Shown here piece after piece: positions 1 through 13,991 of a stretch of DNA of 64,000 bases (the stretch's first letter is position 1; every line of letters begins with the position of its first letter). The position numbers were made by a program, and so were the translations under genes. This DNA is from Hydrogenophaga sp. (lineage in GTDB: Bacteria > Pseudomonadota > Gammaproteobacteria > Burkholderiales > Burkholderiaceae_C). The notes below the pieces were generated by a model. The model worked only from the letters and a program-made list of their open reading frames with translations. It made no database searches and was not told the DNA's origin. The stretch lies in contig NZ_JADMJO010000055.1 in the NCBI RefSeq assembly GCF_018780385.1, positions 1-64,000 on the forward strand, read 5' to 3'.

Positions 1-3587
<3,587 letters not shown>

Positions 3588-3773
3588 GGCGCTTCCTTTT
3601 CGGTTCGGGGGCGTTGATTCAAAACGTGGGACTGCGGAGCATATTGCATTGCAACAACAATGCCAAGCAGATTAAATGGGGTCAGATTCCAATTTTTATC
3701 ACCAATTGATATGTGTGTATTAATTGGGGACGGATTAATATTGCATGCAATGTGCCCGGAGCCAGATTGGAGA

Positions 3774-4475
3774 TCAACCAGTTTTTAGAGCGAGGCCCGC
3801 CGGCCTTCCAGCCCGCGCTTTGCTGATTCGACGCGGCGTCTGCTTTTGAAGGGCTTCCACAAAACCGGCATCGCCCAGTGCCCAACCGTGCAACGTGGCC
3901 AGCGTGATGGCCTTTTGCTCATCACCAGCCAGCCCCGCGCGCACCAATTCGGTGTAAGCGGCTTCCCTTGCAAAGGGCGTGTTCCCCAGACTCCAGTACA
4001 AGGCATGGGGTGTGACGCGTCGGTCGTTGGTCTGACCAATAAAGTGATGGTGGCTGGACCAGGCGTATTGCCTCGGGTCACCAACGAGGCCGGCACGCAC
4101 CGGATTGAGGTCCAGATACGCCATGCAGGCCAACAGGTAACGATCGGACTGGATCAGCGTGGACTTGTACCGACCTTCCCAGAGCGTGCCGCTGCGCTGG
4201 TGCAAGTCGTTGAAATAACGCACGTAGCGCCTCCCCACCGCCTGCATCATCAACGGCACGCCCTCTGCCGTTTCGGGAGTAAGCAGCAGGTGGAAATGGT
4301 TGTCCATCAACACATAGGCGTTGATCGCCACCATGTGTTTTTTGGCGCTCTCGCCCAGCAATTCGAGCAGCACTTCGCGGTCGGCGTCGGTCTTGACGAT
4401 CGCCTGCCGGTTGTTGCCGCGTTGGATCACATGATGGGGATAACCGGCAACGGTGAGGCGGGGCAGACGGGCCAT
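3774..4475 (-). mobile_element. REP-associated tyrosine transposase (RAYT) / IS200-like Y1 transposase
   Basis: MARLPRLTVAGYPHHVIQRGNNRQ... and the HUH-type motif MDNHFHLLLTP; LDLNPVRAGLV is typical of RAYT proteins. Flanked by inverted GGGGTCAGATTCC-like motifs. Confidence 0.9.
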
Positions 4476-4541
4476 GGTGGTTGAGCGCGTTGAGGGCAGC
4501 GCGATGCTGCGACATCGGAATCCGACCCCGATTATCGATTA

Positions 4542-5741
4542 TCAGGCGCGACGGCGCATGGCCGCCTGAAGCCGCCCCGCTATCAGCAATCCCAACAAAG
4601 ACGAAGCGCCGGTGACCCACCAAGTGGACTGCCACCCATCGGCCTGGGTGGCCACCCAGGCCACCAGTGGTGGGCCAATGAACTGTCCCAACGCCGAGAA
4701 CTGCTGCATCCAGCCCACCGTGGTGGACACGGTGTCCTCACCTGGCGCCAGCACCACTGCCAGGCCGAACAAGGTGCCAGGAATCAAGCCACCCACGCCC
4801 GAGAAGGCCAGCACGGCCACGTATTGCCAGACGGGGTATCCCACCGCTGTGAACGTGATCACGGAGCCCAGCCCCATCGCGCAGAAGCCTGCGGCGAGCA
4901 ACACGCCGGGGCGCATACCCTGCGCCAGCAAGCGCCCAGCGCCGATGTTGCCGGTCATGTTGATGCCGGCTGCCAGTGCGCTCAAGGCACCGACCGCCAC
5001 CGCGCCGTAGCCGGCTTGCGCGTAGATGGTGGGCAAAAAACCGACCACGGCCAGCCATTGGCCCGAGTAGAGGAAGAACGCCAGCGCAACCCACCAGGGG
5101 CCGGGCGCCGTGAGGGTTCTCTTGAGCCGCGGGCGCCATGCAGTAGGGCTGCCCTGCCCACTCGACCGCAGGTCGACCGAGACGCAGCGCGCGAGTACCA
5201 CAGCCGCACATAGCGACAACAGCGCCAGCAATACCCAGGCCCAGCGCCAACCAACCGCACCCATGAGTGCTGCACCAAAAAACAAGGCCAACGCCGTGCC
5301 CAACGGCATGTAGGCACCCCACCAACCCAAGGCGCGCGACAGGGTGGGCGCATGGAGCACGCGTTGGCGCAACAGACCCGGCGCAGGCAGCACGGCGAGC
5401 AGGAAACCCATGCCCTCCACCACGCGGGAGAGCAGCAGCACACCCGTTCCTGGTGCCATCGCACCCAGCGCGCTGCCCAGCGCCAGCAACGCCAGCCCAG
5501 CCAACATCACGCGCCGTGGGCCCAAACGATCGGCCGTCAAGCCCACCACCAGCCCCAGGGTCATGCCGGCCAGCTGCACCAAGGACAGCAGGAAGCCAGC
5601 TTGGACAAGAGACAAACCCAAAGCCTCTCGCAACACAGGGATGGCAACCGGCAGCTTGCCCACATGCAGGGCGCAGGTGACGCCCACGGCGAACACGATG
5701 GCGGCTGTTCGCCGGGACACCGGATCGTCGCGAGCGGTCAT
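4542..5741 (-). CDS. MFS transporter
   Basis: 399 aa, about 12 hydrophobic segments, MFS-type loop motif LTADRLGPRRVMLAG. Confidence 0.85.
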   Translation of the reverse strand: MTARDDPVSRRTAAIVFAVGVTCALHVGKLPVAIPVLREALGLSLVQAGFLLSLVQLAGMTLGLVVGLTADRLGPRRVMLAGLALLALGSALGAMAPGTGVLLLSRVVEGMGFLLAVLPAPGLLRQRVLHAPTLSRALGWWGAYMPLGTALALFFGAALMGAVGWRWAWVLLALLSLCAAVVLARCVSVDLRSSGQGSPTAWRPRLKRTLTAPGPWWVALAFFLYSGQWLAVVGFLPTIYAQAGYGAVAVGALSALAAGINMTGNIGAGRLLAQGMRPGVLLAAGFCAMGLGSVITFTAVGYPVWQYVAVLAFSGVGGLIPGTLFGLAVVLAPGEDTVSTTVGWMQQFSALGQFIGPPLVAWVATQADGWQSTWWVTGASSLLGLLIAGRLQAAMRRRA

Positions 5742-5764
5742 GAAGGCAGGCGGTTCGGGTCAGC

Positions 5765-6949
5765 TCAAGGGAACGCCACCGTGCCGAACAGACGCTCGTG
5801 CTCGCGAATGGCGAAACGGTCGGTCATGCCGGCGATGTAGTCGGCCACCGCGCGAGCGTGATGCTGGCTGCGGCCATGCGCGTGGGGCAATTCTTCGGGA
5901 GCATTCATGTAGCGCTCGAACAAGTCACTCACCACACGGCGTGCACGGTTGGTGGTCTCCATCACCTGGGGGTGGCGGTAGAGGTTGCGCAGCAGAAAGG
6001 CCTTGAGTACCTGCGAGCGATCGCGCATGGCCGGGGAAAACGCCACCAGGGGCGGTAAGCCGCGCGCCGCATCGGCGTTGTCCAGCGCGTGTTCGGCAAT
6101 GCGCAGGCGCGTGTGGTCAATCACGTCGTACACCTGATCGCTGAGCATCAGCCGGATCGATTCGAACAAGAGGCGCCGGCCAGCCAATGTGGGATGGGCG
6201 TGCAGCGCTTGTTGCCGGTAGTGCTCGAACAAGGGCACCTCACCCAGCTGTTCCAGTGTCAACAGACCCGAGCGCACACCGTCATCGATGTCGTGCGCGT
6301 TGTAGGCGATCTCGTCAGCCAGGTTGCACAACTGCGCTTCCAGGCTGGGCGAACCACCACTGAGGAAGCGCGCGGCCACGCCGTGCGGCTCCTGCTGCTC
6401 CAAGCGCTTCGCGTTGTTCCGTGAACAATGTTTGAGGATGCCTTCGCGGGTCTCGAAGCACAGGTTCAAACCGTCAAAGGCCGGGTAACGCTCCTCCAGT
6501 TCGTCCACCACGCGCAAGCTCTGCAGGTTGTGCTCGAAGCCCCAGCCATCCACGGCATGTTCACTGGGTGTGAGCGACTGCATGCAGGCATTCAACGCGT
6601 CCTGGCCAGCATGGCCGAACGGCGTGTGGCCCAGGTCGTGCGCCAGGGCAATGGCTTCCACCAGATCCTCGTTGAGTTGCAAAGATCTGGCTATGCTGCG
6701 CCCGAGCTGCGCCACTTCCAGCGAGTGGGTCAGGCGCGTGCGGAAAAGATCGCCTTCGTGGTTCAGAAACACCTGGGTCTTGTAGACCAACCGGCGAAAC
6801 GCGGTGGAGTGAATCACACGATCCCGATCGCGCTGGAAGGCCGTGCGTGTGGGCGCCTCCGCTTCGGGGTAGCGGCGACCACGGCTCTGCGCGGGGTCAC
6901 TGGCATACGGCGCCAGCGTCTGGACGGTTCGTTCCGGCACTCGCTCCAT
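5765..6949 (-). CDS. dgt: deoxyguanosinetriphosphate triphosphohydrolase-like protein (HD domain)
   Basis: FQRDRDRVIHSTAFRRLVYKTQVF...TRLTHSLEVAQ...ALAHDLGHTPFGHAG, a typical Dgt HD signature. Confidence 0.93.
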   Translation of the reverse strand: MERVPERTVQTLAPYASDPAQSRGRRYPEAEAPTRTAFQRDRDRVIHSTAFRRLVYKTQVFLNHEGDLFRTRLTHSLEVAQLGRSIARSLQLNEDLVEAIALAHDLGHTPFGHAGQDALNACMQSLTPSEHAVDGWGFEHNLQSLRVVDELEERYPAFDGLNLCFETREGILKHCSRNNAKRLEQQEPHGVAARFLSGGSPSLEAQLCNLADEIAYNAHDIDDGVRSGLLTLEQLGEVPLFEHYRQQALHAHPTLAGRRLLFESIRLMLSDQVYDVIDHTRLRIAEHALDNADAARGLPPLVAFSPAMRDRSQVLKAFLLRNLYRHPQVMETTNRARRVVSDLFERYMNAPEELPHAHGRSQHHARAVADYIAGMTDRFAIREHERLFGTVAFP

Positions 6950-8079
6950 CAGGCGCGCACACTCGCCTCGATCACCTGGGCCACGAGCGCATCGGGCGCG
7001 GTGCGCACCACGGCACTGCCTGGACGATCGATCACCACAAACTTGATCTCACCCGCCTCCGATTTCTTGTCCACCCGCATCAGGGCGAGGTAGCGTCCGA
7101 CGTTGTCGTGCGCATCGATCACTGGCGCCACGGTGGGCAGACCCGCCGCCTGCACCAAACGCATGAGGCGTTCGACAAACGCCGCATCCACCCCACCCAG
7201 CAACTGCGAGAGACGCACCGCCATCACCAATCCGCAGCCCACGGCCTCGCCGTGCAGCCAGGCGCCATAGCCCATGCCCGCCTCGATGGCATGGCCAAAG
7301 GTGTGACCGAAGTTGAGGATGGCCCGCAAGCCAGACTCGCGCTCGTCCTGACCCACCACCCATGCCTTGATCTCACAACTGCGTTTGACCGCGTGGGCCA
7401 GTGCCTCGGGGTCACGTGCCATGAGCTGGTCCATGTGCTCCTCGATCCAGTCCAGAAACGCCATGTCGGCGATGGGGCCGTATTTGATGACCTCGGCCAA
7501 CCCGGCGCTGAGCTCGCGCGCGGGCAAAGTATTGAGCGTGTCGAGGTCACACACCACGCGCTGCGGCTGGTAGAAGGCCCCGATCATGTTCTTGCCCAAC
7601 GGATGGTTGATGGCCGTCTTGCCCCCGACCGACGAATCCACCTGTGCGAGCAAAGTGGTGGGCACCTGCACGAAAGGCACGCCACGCATGTAGCTTGCGG
7701 CAGCAAAGCCGGTCATATCACCCACCACACCCCCGCCCAATGCAAAGAGCACCGTCTTGCGGTCGCAGCCATGAGACAGCAATGCATCAAAGATCAGGTT
7801 CAGCGATTCCCAGGTCTTGTAGGACTCACCATCGGGCAGACTCACCGTGTGGACACGGGCATAGCGCGATGAGAGCGCGTGCTCCAGGCGCTTTCCGTAG
7901 ATCGGTGCCACGGTTTCATTGGTGATGATCATCGCGCTGTGCGCTGCCGGCAGGGAGCGGTAGCTTTCCTGCGCATCGAGCAAACCCGCGCCGATGTCGA
8001 TGGCGTAGCTGCGATCACCGAGATCGATCTCGACCTGTTGATGGAGGGAAGATGTGGCTTGAGGCGTCATGGGCCCCAA
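6949..8079 (-). CDS. aroB: 3-dehydroquinate synthase
   Basis: [71 protein letters not shown]. Confidence 0.97.
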   Translation of the reverse strand: MGPMTPQATSSLHQQVEIDLGDRSYAIDIGAGLLDAQESYRSLPAAHSAMIITNETVAPIYGKRLEHALSSRYARVHTVSLPDGESYKTWESLNLIFDALLSHGCDRKTVLFALGGGVVGDMTGFAAASYMRGVPFVQVPTTLLAQVDSSVGGKTAINHPLGKNMIGAFYQPQRVVCDLDTLNTLPARELSAGLAEVIKYGPIADMAFLDWIEEHMDQLMARDPEALAHAVKRSCEIKAWVVGQDERESGLRAILNFGHTFGHAIEAGMGYGAWLHGEAVGCGLVMAVRLSQLLGGVDAAFVERLMRLVQAAGLPTVAPVIDAHDNVGRYLALMRVDKKSEAGEIKFVVIDRPGSAVVRTAPDALVAQVIEASVRA

Positions 8080-8114
8080 GTTTATGCCCTGACCGGGTCG
8101 AGCCCCGGCTCAAC

Positions 8115-8693
8115 TCACTGGCGAGCTTGCGAAGAGCCGGTTGAATCGCCCGACCCGGGCGCGTCGGGCGGGACCACGCCGCTGAGTTCCAGTTGCATCA
8201 GGATCATGTTCACCAACATCGCCACCGAAGGCCTTCCGGTCTCTATCACGAAGTGGGAGATCTGGCGGTACAGCGGATCCCGCACGGCGTACAGATCTTT
8301 CAGCCGCTGCTGAGGGTCGGCCACCTGCAGCAAAGGTCGATTGCGGTCGTGCCGCAGCCGACGAAACACCTCCTCGGGCGTGGAGCGAAGATACACCACG
8401 GAACCGCGCTGATGCAACCGCTCCCGGTTTTCAGAACGCAGCACAGAACCGCCGCCGGTGGACACCACGCAGGCAGGTCCAGCGGTCAGTTCATCGATCA
8501 CGGACGCTTCGAGATCTCGAAACCGCTCCTCGCCCTCACGCTCGAAGAACTCTCGAATCGAACAACCCAACCGTTGTTCGATCACATGATCCGAGTCAAA
8601 GAAAGGAAGCGAAAGGCGGCGTGCCAACTGCCGACCAACCGTCGACTTGCCTGAGCCAGGCAAGCCGATCAAGAAACAGGAGGTGGCACTCAA
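8115..8693 (-). CDS. aroK: shikimate kinase
   Basis: Walker [46 protein letters not shown]; adjacent to aroB. Confidence 0.96.
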   Translation of the reverse strand: MSATSCFLIGLPGSGKSTVGRQLARRLSLPFFDSDHVIEQRLGCSIREFFEREGEERFRDLEASVIDELTAGPACVVSTGGGSVLRSENRERLHQRGSVVYLRSTPEEVFRRLRHDRNRPLLQVADPQQRLKDLYAVRDPLYRQISHFVIETGRPSVAMLVNMILMQLELSGVVPPDAPGSGDSTGSSQARQ

Positions 8694-10813
8694 TTGATGG
8701 CAGATCGACCCAGCACGCGCGGTGTGATGAAGATGAGCAACTCTGACTTGTTGTTGGTCCGTTCGCGCGACTTGAACAAATTGCCCACGCCGGGCAGATC
8801 CCCCAGCAGTGGAACCTTGTTCACGGTGTCACGTTGCGTCTGCTCGAAGATGCCGCCAATCACCACGGTTCCACCATTTTCAACCAGCACCTGGGTCTGC
8901 ACGTGCTTGGTGTTGATGGCCACACCGTCGGGTGTGTCCACACCCCTGCTGTCCTTGTTGATGTCCAGGTCCAGAATGATGTTGCCTTCGGGCGTGATTT
9001 GAGGCGTCACCTCAAGCTTCAGATTGGCCTTGCGGAACGCGATGGCCGTGGCACCGCTGGACGTTGCTGTCTGGTACGGGAACTCCGTGCCTTGCTCGAT
9101 CAAGGCCTTGACGCCATCAGCGGTCACGACTCGTGGGCTGGCCACGATGCGGCCCTTGGAATCCGATTCCAGCGCGGAGATCTCAAGGCTCAGGAAACGC
9201 GACGCGTTGGGGCTGAAGAGCGACAGCGCATAGGAGGCTGCCAAGGCAGTACCCGGGTTGGCCGGCAAACTCACAAACGGCTGCGATGTTGTTGTTGGAC
9301 CAGTTGAGACGGCTCCATAGGTAGAGCCAAAGTTGCCCTGCACTTGATTCCCGTTGATGGAGCCTGCGCCGAAGCCGCGAACACCGCCACCCAACCTCAC
9401 ACCCAGCGATTTGCCGAAGGTATCGTCAGCCTCGACGATGCGTGCCTCGATGATCACCTGGCGAATCGGGATGTCCAACTTGGCGATCAAATCTTGAACT
9501 TGCTGCAATTTGGACGGGATGTCCGTGACGAACAGCTGGTTGGTCCGAGGCTCGGAGATGACACTGCCGCGCTCCGACAGAATGCGAGCGTTGCTGCCGC
9601 CTGCGGCGCCACCACCACTGCCGCTTGAGGTCAGTTGGGTCGCGATGTCGACCGCCTTGGCGTAGTTCATCTGGAAGCCCTGCGTGCGCAACGCCTCCAG
9701 GCTCTCCGTTGAGGCCCTTGCTTCAAGGTCCTGCTTCTCACGCGCAGCAATCTCGTCTTTCGGTGCGATCCAAAGCACGTTGCCCGACTTGCGCATGCCC
9801 AAGCCTTTGGCTTGAAGAATGATGTCCAAAGCTTGGTCCCAAGGTACATCCTTGAGGCGCAGCGTCACCGAGCCGGTCACAGAATCCGAGGTCACCACGT
9901 TGAAGTTGGTGAAGTCGGCGATCACCTGCAGCAGCGAGCGAACTTCAATGTTCTGGAAGTTCAACGAAAGCTTCTCACCGTTGTAGCCAGGCCCTTGCGT
10001 CAACTTGCTCGAATCGATCTTCTGCTCGCGAATTTCCAGAACGAACTGGTTGTCACTCTGGTAGGCGGAGTGTTCCCAGTTGCCAGTGGGCGCCACCACC
10101 ATGCGCACCCGGTCGCCGGTTTGCGAGGTTGTGACGCTCTGCACGGGCGTGCCGAAGTCACTCACATCCAGCCGGCGGCGCAATCCCTCAGGCAGGGAGG
10201 TCTTCAGAAACTCCACCACCAGGTTTTGCCCCTGCTGACGTATGTCAACACCGACCTGGTTGTTGGCCAGTTCCACCACCACACGCCCAGCGTTGCCCAC
10301 GCCGCGCCGGAAGTCGATGTCGCGAAGCGACGAAACATCGCGGTTGCGGTTCTCAGCAAAAGAAGATGGCGGCGCAGTCACGGCCGTCACAGCCTCGGAG
10401 CGCTGCAACACGACCAGAAGGGAGTTGCCTTCAATCTTGGTTTCGTAAGAAGCTGTCTGCTTCAAATTGATCACCACACGGGTCCGGTCGCCGGCCTGCA
10501 CCACATTGGCCGAGCGCAGATTACCTTCGTTGATTTCAACGGTGCTGCGGCCAATGGCGTTGGCAACACCAGGGAAATCCAGCGCAATGCGGGCAGGAGA
10601 CTGAATGGTGAACCCGGTTGGCACCGCGGTGAGCGGCTGGGCGGTGTTGATGCGAATGACCTCTACCCCACCCTGCACGCCTCCCGTCACCGACTGAATC
10701 GCGTTTTGAGCTTGCGCCCAGACGGAGGTGAATGCCATGCAGGCAAAGACTGCGCCCTTGACCACGCCCCATTGCACGGCTGAGACCACGGGAGCCTTGT
10801 TTGGCTTGTTCAT
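8690..10813 (-). CDS. pilQ: type IV pilus secretin PilQ
   Basis: AMIN-type N-terminus and a C-terminal secretin domain ([41 protein letters not shown]); last gene of pilMNOPQ. Confidence 0.96.
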   Translation of the reverse strand: MNKPNKAPVVSAVQWGVVKGAVFACMAFTSVWAQAQNAIQSVTGGVQGGVEVIRINTAQPLTAVPTGFTIQSPARIALDFPGVANAIGRSTVEINEGNLRSANVVQAGDRTRVVINLKQTASYETKIEGNSLLVVLQRSEAVTAVTAPPSSFAENRNRDVSSLRDIDFRRGVGNAGRVVVELANNQVGVDIRQQGQNLVVEFLKTSLPEGLRRRLDVSDFGTPVQSVTTSQTGDRVRMVVAPTGNWEHSAYQSDNQFVLEIREQKIDSSKLTQGPGYNGEKLSLNFQNIEVRSLLQVIADFTNFNVVTSDSVTGSVTLRLKDVPWDQALDIILQAKGLGMRKSGNVLWIAPKDEIAAREKQDLEARASTESLEALRTQGFQMNYAKAVDIATQLTSSGSGGGAAGGSNARILSERGSVISEPRTNQLFVTDIPSKLQQVQDLIAKLDIPIRQVIIEARIVEADDTFGKSLGVRLGGGVRGFGAGSINGNQVQGNFGSTYGAVSTGPTTTSQPFVSLPANPGTALAASYALSLFSPNASRFLSLEISALESDSKGRIVASPRVVTADGVKALIEQGTEFPYQTATSSGATAIAFRKANLKLEVTPQITPEGNIILDLDINKDSRGVDTPDGVAINTKHVQTQVLVENGGTVVIGGIFEQTQRDTVNKVPLLGDLPGVGNLFKSRERTNNKSELLIFITPRVLGRSAIN

Positions 10814-11364
10814 TTAGAAGCTTCCTCTTGTAACTGCAGCGCTGCGGGGCGCTCCGTCCATTCGCCGCCGGAATCCTGCACGACCTCGCGCATGACCACC
10901 TCCGTCTCCGAAATCCGGGTCACGCGTCCATAGTTCTGCCCCAGGTAGTTACCCGGACGAACTTGATACAGCAGGTTGGCAACCTTGACGAGTGCAACCA
11001 GTTGCCCATCCCTGTTCATGCTGCCGACCATGGACATCGTGTCCAGTGGATAGGCTTCAAGTGGTTGCTTGCGCCGGTTGAGTTCAGGTTCGATCAAGGC
11101 CGCGTTGACCACCGGGGTGGATTGGCTTCCGCGCAACACGCTCGTGAGCTTTTCAACGCTGAAAGGTGGCGTCAACCGCTCCCCGGCATAGGCTTGCGGT
11201 TCAAACTTCGTGGGCGCCGGTATGGGCTTGACCGATGGCTTGATGCTGTTGCGCTCACTCTGCATCCAGGCTTGCAATTCGTCTTGTCCAGAAGAGGTGC
11301 AAGCTGACATCACCAAGCCAACTGCAAGCACAGCCAAGCGATTCAAATACGTTGAGGAAGTCAC
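10810..11364 (-). CDS. pilP: type IV pilus assembly lipoprotein PilP
   Basis: Lipobox-like VGLVMSAC; GNYLGQNYGRVTRISETEVVMREVVQDSGGEWTERPAAL; operon position. Confidence 0.93.
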   Translation of the reverse strand: MTSSTYLNRLAVLAVGLVMSACTSSGQDELQAWMQSERNSIKPSVKPIPAPTKFEPQAYAGERLTPPFSVEKLTSVLRGSQSTPVVNAALIEPELNRRKQPLEAYPLDTMSMVGSMNRDGQLVALVKVANLLYQVRPGNYLGQNYGRVTRISETEVVMREVVQDSGGEWTERPAALQLQEEASK

Positions 11365-12032
11365 TTCTTGGCTCCCTGTGCTTTTTGTTGAAGAGCGATT
11401 TCGTCCTGATCCAGGTACCGGAAGGTCTTGGCAATGCAGTCCATCGTCAGAACGCCTTCGCGATTGGCAACCGGCGTCAGTGTCAGGTTGTTCAGCGTCA
11501 CGATGCGGGAGAGGTTTGCGATGTCAGCGGCAAACAGTCCGATGTCATGGTAAGTCCCCGTCACCCGTACCGAGATCGGCAGTTCAGCGTAGTACTCCTT
11601 CACGCTGACAGCGCCCGGGCGAAACAACTCAAACTGCAAGCTGCGTCCCAAGCCCGCCTGGTTGATATCCGACAACAAGGCATCCATTTCTGCTTTGCTG
11701 GGCAGCTGCTTTTCAAGCTGGGTGACGTACTGCTGAACCTGTTCAAGTTGCTTGCGCAGTGCATCCAGGTTGACCGCTTGCACTGCCTTCTTCCTGTAGT
11801 CTTCGCGAAGCTGCTGCTCGCGGGCTTTCTCGGCAATCAACTCCTCGTCGGAGTCTTTCAACCAGGCAAACCACAGGCCGGCAATGACCGCCGCACACAC
11901 CGCCACAAACAACAGATTGCGCGGCAGGCCGGGCCACTGCGAAGGATCGTTGGGATCAAGCCCGGTGAACTGGCTTTTGAGTTTTTCCTGGACTCCTTTG
12001 AAGTCCACGTTGATGCTGGGCGATTTGGCCAT
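11361..12032 (-). CDS. pilO: type IV pilus assembly protein PilO
   Basis: Single TM, coiled-coil EQVQQYVTQLEKQLPSKAEMDALLSDINQAG; operon position. Confidence 0.93.
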   Translation of the reverse strand: MAKSPSINVDFKGVQEKLKSQFTGLDPNDPSQWPGLPRNLLFVAVCAAVIAGLWFAWLKDSDEELIAEKAREQQLREDYRKKAVQAVNLDALRKQLEQVQQYVTQLEKQLPSKAEMDALLSDINQAGLGRSLQFELFRPGAVSVKEYYAELPISVRVTGTYHDIGLFAADIANLSRIVTLNNLTLTPVANREGVLTMDCIAKTFRYLDQDEIALQQKAQGAKK

Positions 12033-12047
12033 GATGCGTTGCCTGTG

Positions 12048-12659
12048 TCAGACCTTGCCCGGAGCGGCAGGGGCGCCGGCGGGAGTGGTCCCTGCTTCGG
12101 CAGAGGGGCGTTTGAGTGATGCGCGGATGGAGAAGTTGAATACCCGCCTCTGTTGTGCAGCCAAAGCCACGCTTGAAGACACAATTTCGATCAGCTCTGG
12201 GCGCACCAACCATTGGCTGTTGTTGGCCAGATTGCGCAGCAGGTCGGACACCCGCTCCTGGGACTGGGCCACGCCATTGAGCAAGACGCTCTGGTTCTCG
12301 TGCTTCATGGACTTGAGGTAAACGCCGTCAGGCAACTGCGTCACCAACTCGTCCAGCAAATGCACCGGTGTGTTGCGGTCGCCCTGCAGATCCTCAACCG
12401 CGGTTTGCCTGGCCCGCAGGGATGCAATTTCCTTTTGCAGGCCCGCGATGTCCTTGATTTCGGCATCCAGGCGGGTTATCTCGGCCTGCAGGAACGCGTT
12501 GCGATCCTGTTGCGAGGCAATCTGCCCTTGATACCAGGTGAACACGGCGCCACAAACGATGCCGCCCAACAAGGCTGATAGACCCAGTTGGGTAAAAAAC
12601 TGATCCTTTTGTCGCTTGCGCGCCGCCTCTCGGTGGGGCAGCAGGTTGATCAAGATCAT
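12048..12659 (-). CDS. pilN: type IV pilus assembly protein PilN
   Basis: MILINLLPHREAARKRQKDQFF, the PilN N-terminus; operon position. Confidence 0.94.
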   Translation of the reverse strand: MILINLLPHREAARKRQKDQFFTQLGLSALLGGIVCGAVFTWYQGQIASQQDRNAFLQAEITRLDAEIKDIAGLQKEIASLRARQTAVEDLQGDRNTPVHLLDELVTQLPDGVYLKSMKHENQSVLLNGVAQSQERVSDLLRNLANNSQWLVRPELIEIVSSSVALAAQQRRVFNFSIRASLKRPSAEAGTTPAGAPAAPGKV

Positions 12660-13735
12660 TGGTAGAACCTCCGCAAGGCCAACCCGGTTGACGTCAAGTA
12701 CGAAGGCGCTTCGCGCGAGATCTTGCGAGCCTGTATGGAGGGCGCCATCTCCATGGCGTCGAAGGGATTGATGACCATGCAGGCAAACGAAGTCTGGTGG
12801 GTCACCGCCTCCGTCAGCCCGGGCAACGCTGCACTACCCCCCGCCAGCAAGATGTGGTCCACCTTGTTGTAGGGCGTGCTGGTGAAAAAGAACTGCAAAG
12901 CCCGGCCGACCTCTTGCGCCATGCTTTCAATGAAAGGATCCAGGACCGCCGCACGGTAGTCATCCGGCAAGTCACCGGAACGCTTCTTGGCCTCGGCCTC
13001 GTCAGCGGAAAAGCCGTACTGGCGAACAATCAACTGCGTCAGCTGTGCGCCGCCAAAGGCCTGATCCCGTTCATACAAAACGTCGTCGTTGCGCATCACC
13101 TGCATGCTGGTCGTCAGGGCGCCCACTTCAAACAGAGCCACCAAAGAATCAATGCCTTGGTTTGGCAGCGTCTCGATGACCCTTCCTGCGGCCATGCGGG
13201 AGGCGTAAGACTCGACATCCATGACCACCGGCTTGAGCCCGGCCGCCTCGGCCAGACCCTGACGGTCCGACACTTTTTCCTTGCGCGACGCAGCAATCAG
13301 GACCTCGACGTCGCCCACCGAATTGGTACTTGGACCAATGACACAGAAGTCCAAGCTCACTTCGTCGAGTGAAAAGGGAATGTACTGATTGGCTTCAGAT
13401 TCAACCTGCGCCTCCAGCTCCTTGTCGGACAACCCACCGGGCAGGATGATCTTTTTGGTGATCACGGCCGATGCAGGGAGCGCCAGGGCCACGTTTTTCG
13501 TCTTGCTGCCACTCTTGCGAACAACTCGGCGAACGGCTTCGGCCACCTCGTCAAACTTTTCGATGTTGCCGTCGGTGATCCAGCCACGTTCGAGCGGTTC
13601 CATGGCACAACGCTCCAGCACCAGATCACCAGATCGGTTGCGGGACAGTTCAACCAGTTTGACGCTCGACGAGCTCACGTCAATGCCCAACATGGGCGCC
13701 GGTTCCCGGCTGAATAACGACCCCAATGAGATCAA
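12656..13735 (-). CDS. pilM: type IV pilus assembly ATPase-like protein PilM
   Basis: MLGIDVSSSSVKLVELSR...YERDQAFGGAQLTQ, actin-like PilM; operon position. Confidence 0.95.
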   Translation of the reverse strand: MISLGSLFSREPAPMLGIDVSSSSVKLVELSRNRSGDLVLERCAMEPLERGWITDGNIEKFDEVAEAVRRVVRKSGSKTKNVALALPASAVITKKIILPGGLSDKELEAQVESEANQYIPFSLDEVSLDFCVIGPSTNSVGDVEVLIAASRKEKVSDRQGLAEAAGLKPVVMDVESYASRMAAGRVIETLPNQGIDSLVALFEVGALTTSMQVMRNDDVLYERDQAFGGAQLTQLIVRQYGFSADEAEAKKRSGDLPDDYRAAVLDPFIESMAQEVGRALQFFFTSTPYNKVDHILLAGGSAALPGLTEAVTHQTSFACMVINPFDAMEMAPSIQARKISREAPSYLTSTGLALRRFYQ

Positions 13736-13991
13736 GGTGACCCCCAGATATGATGACGCCAGTGGGCGCCAGACTTAAGACTTCACTTGAATGCTAGCAG
13801 CAAGGCCCTTGTCCAGCAAAGAAATTTTGCTTTTGCGACAAATCGAAACGTTGTCAAAATCCTACGTGTCGGTGCTGCGCTGCCAACCCTGTCATGCACC
13901 TTTGGTCAGCGAACTACACAACAACTCACAATATGCCGACAACGCTGGCTCAAGCCGCTTCGCGCCATTTTTATAATCAGGGTTTGAGGCC

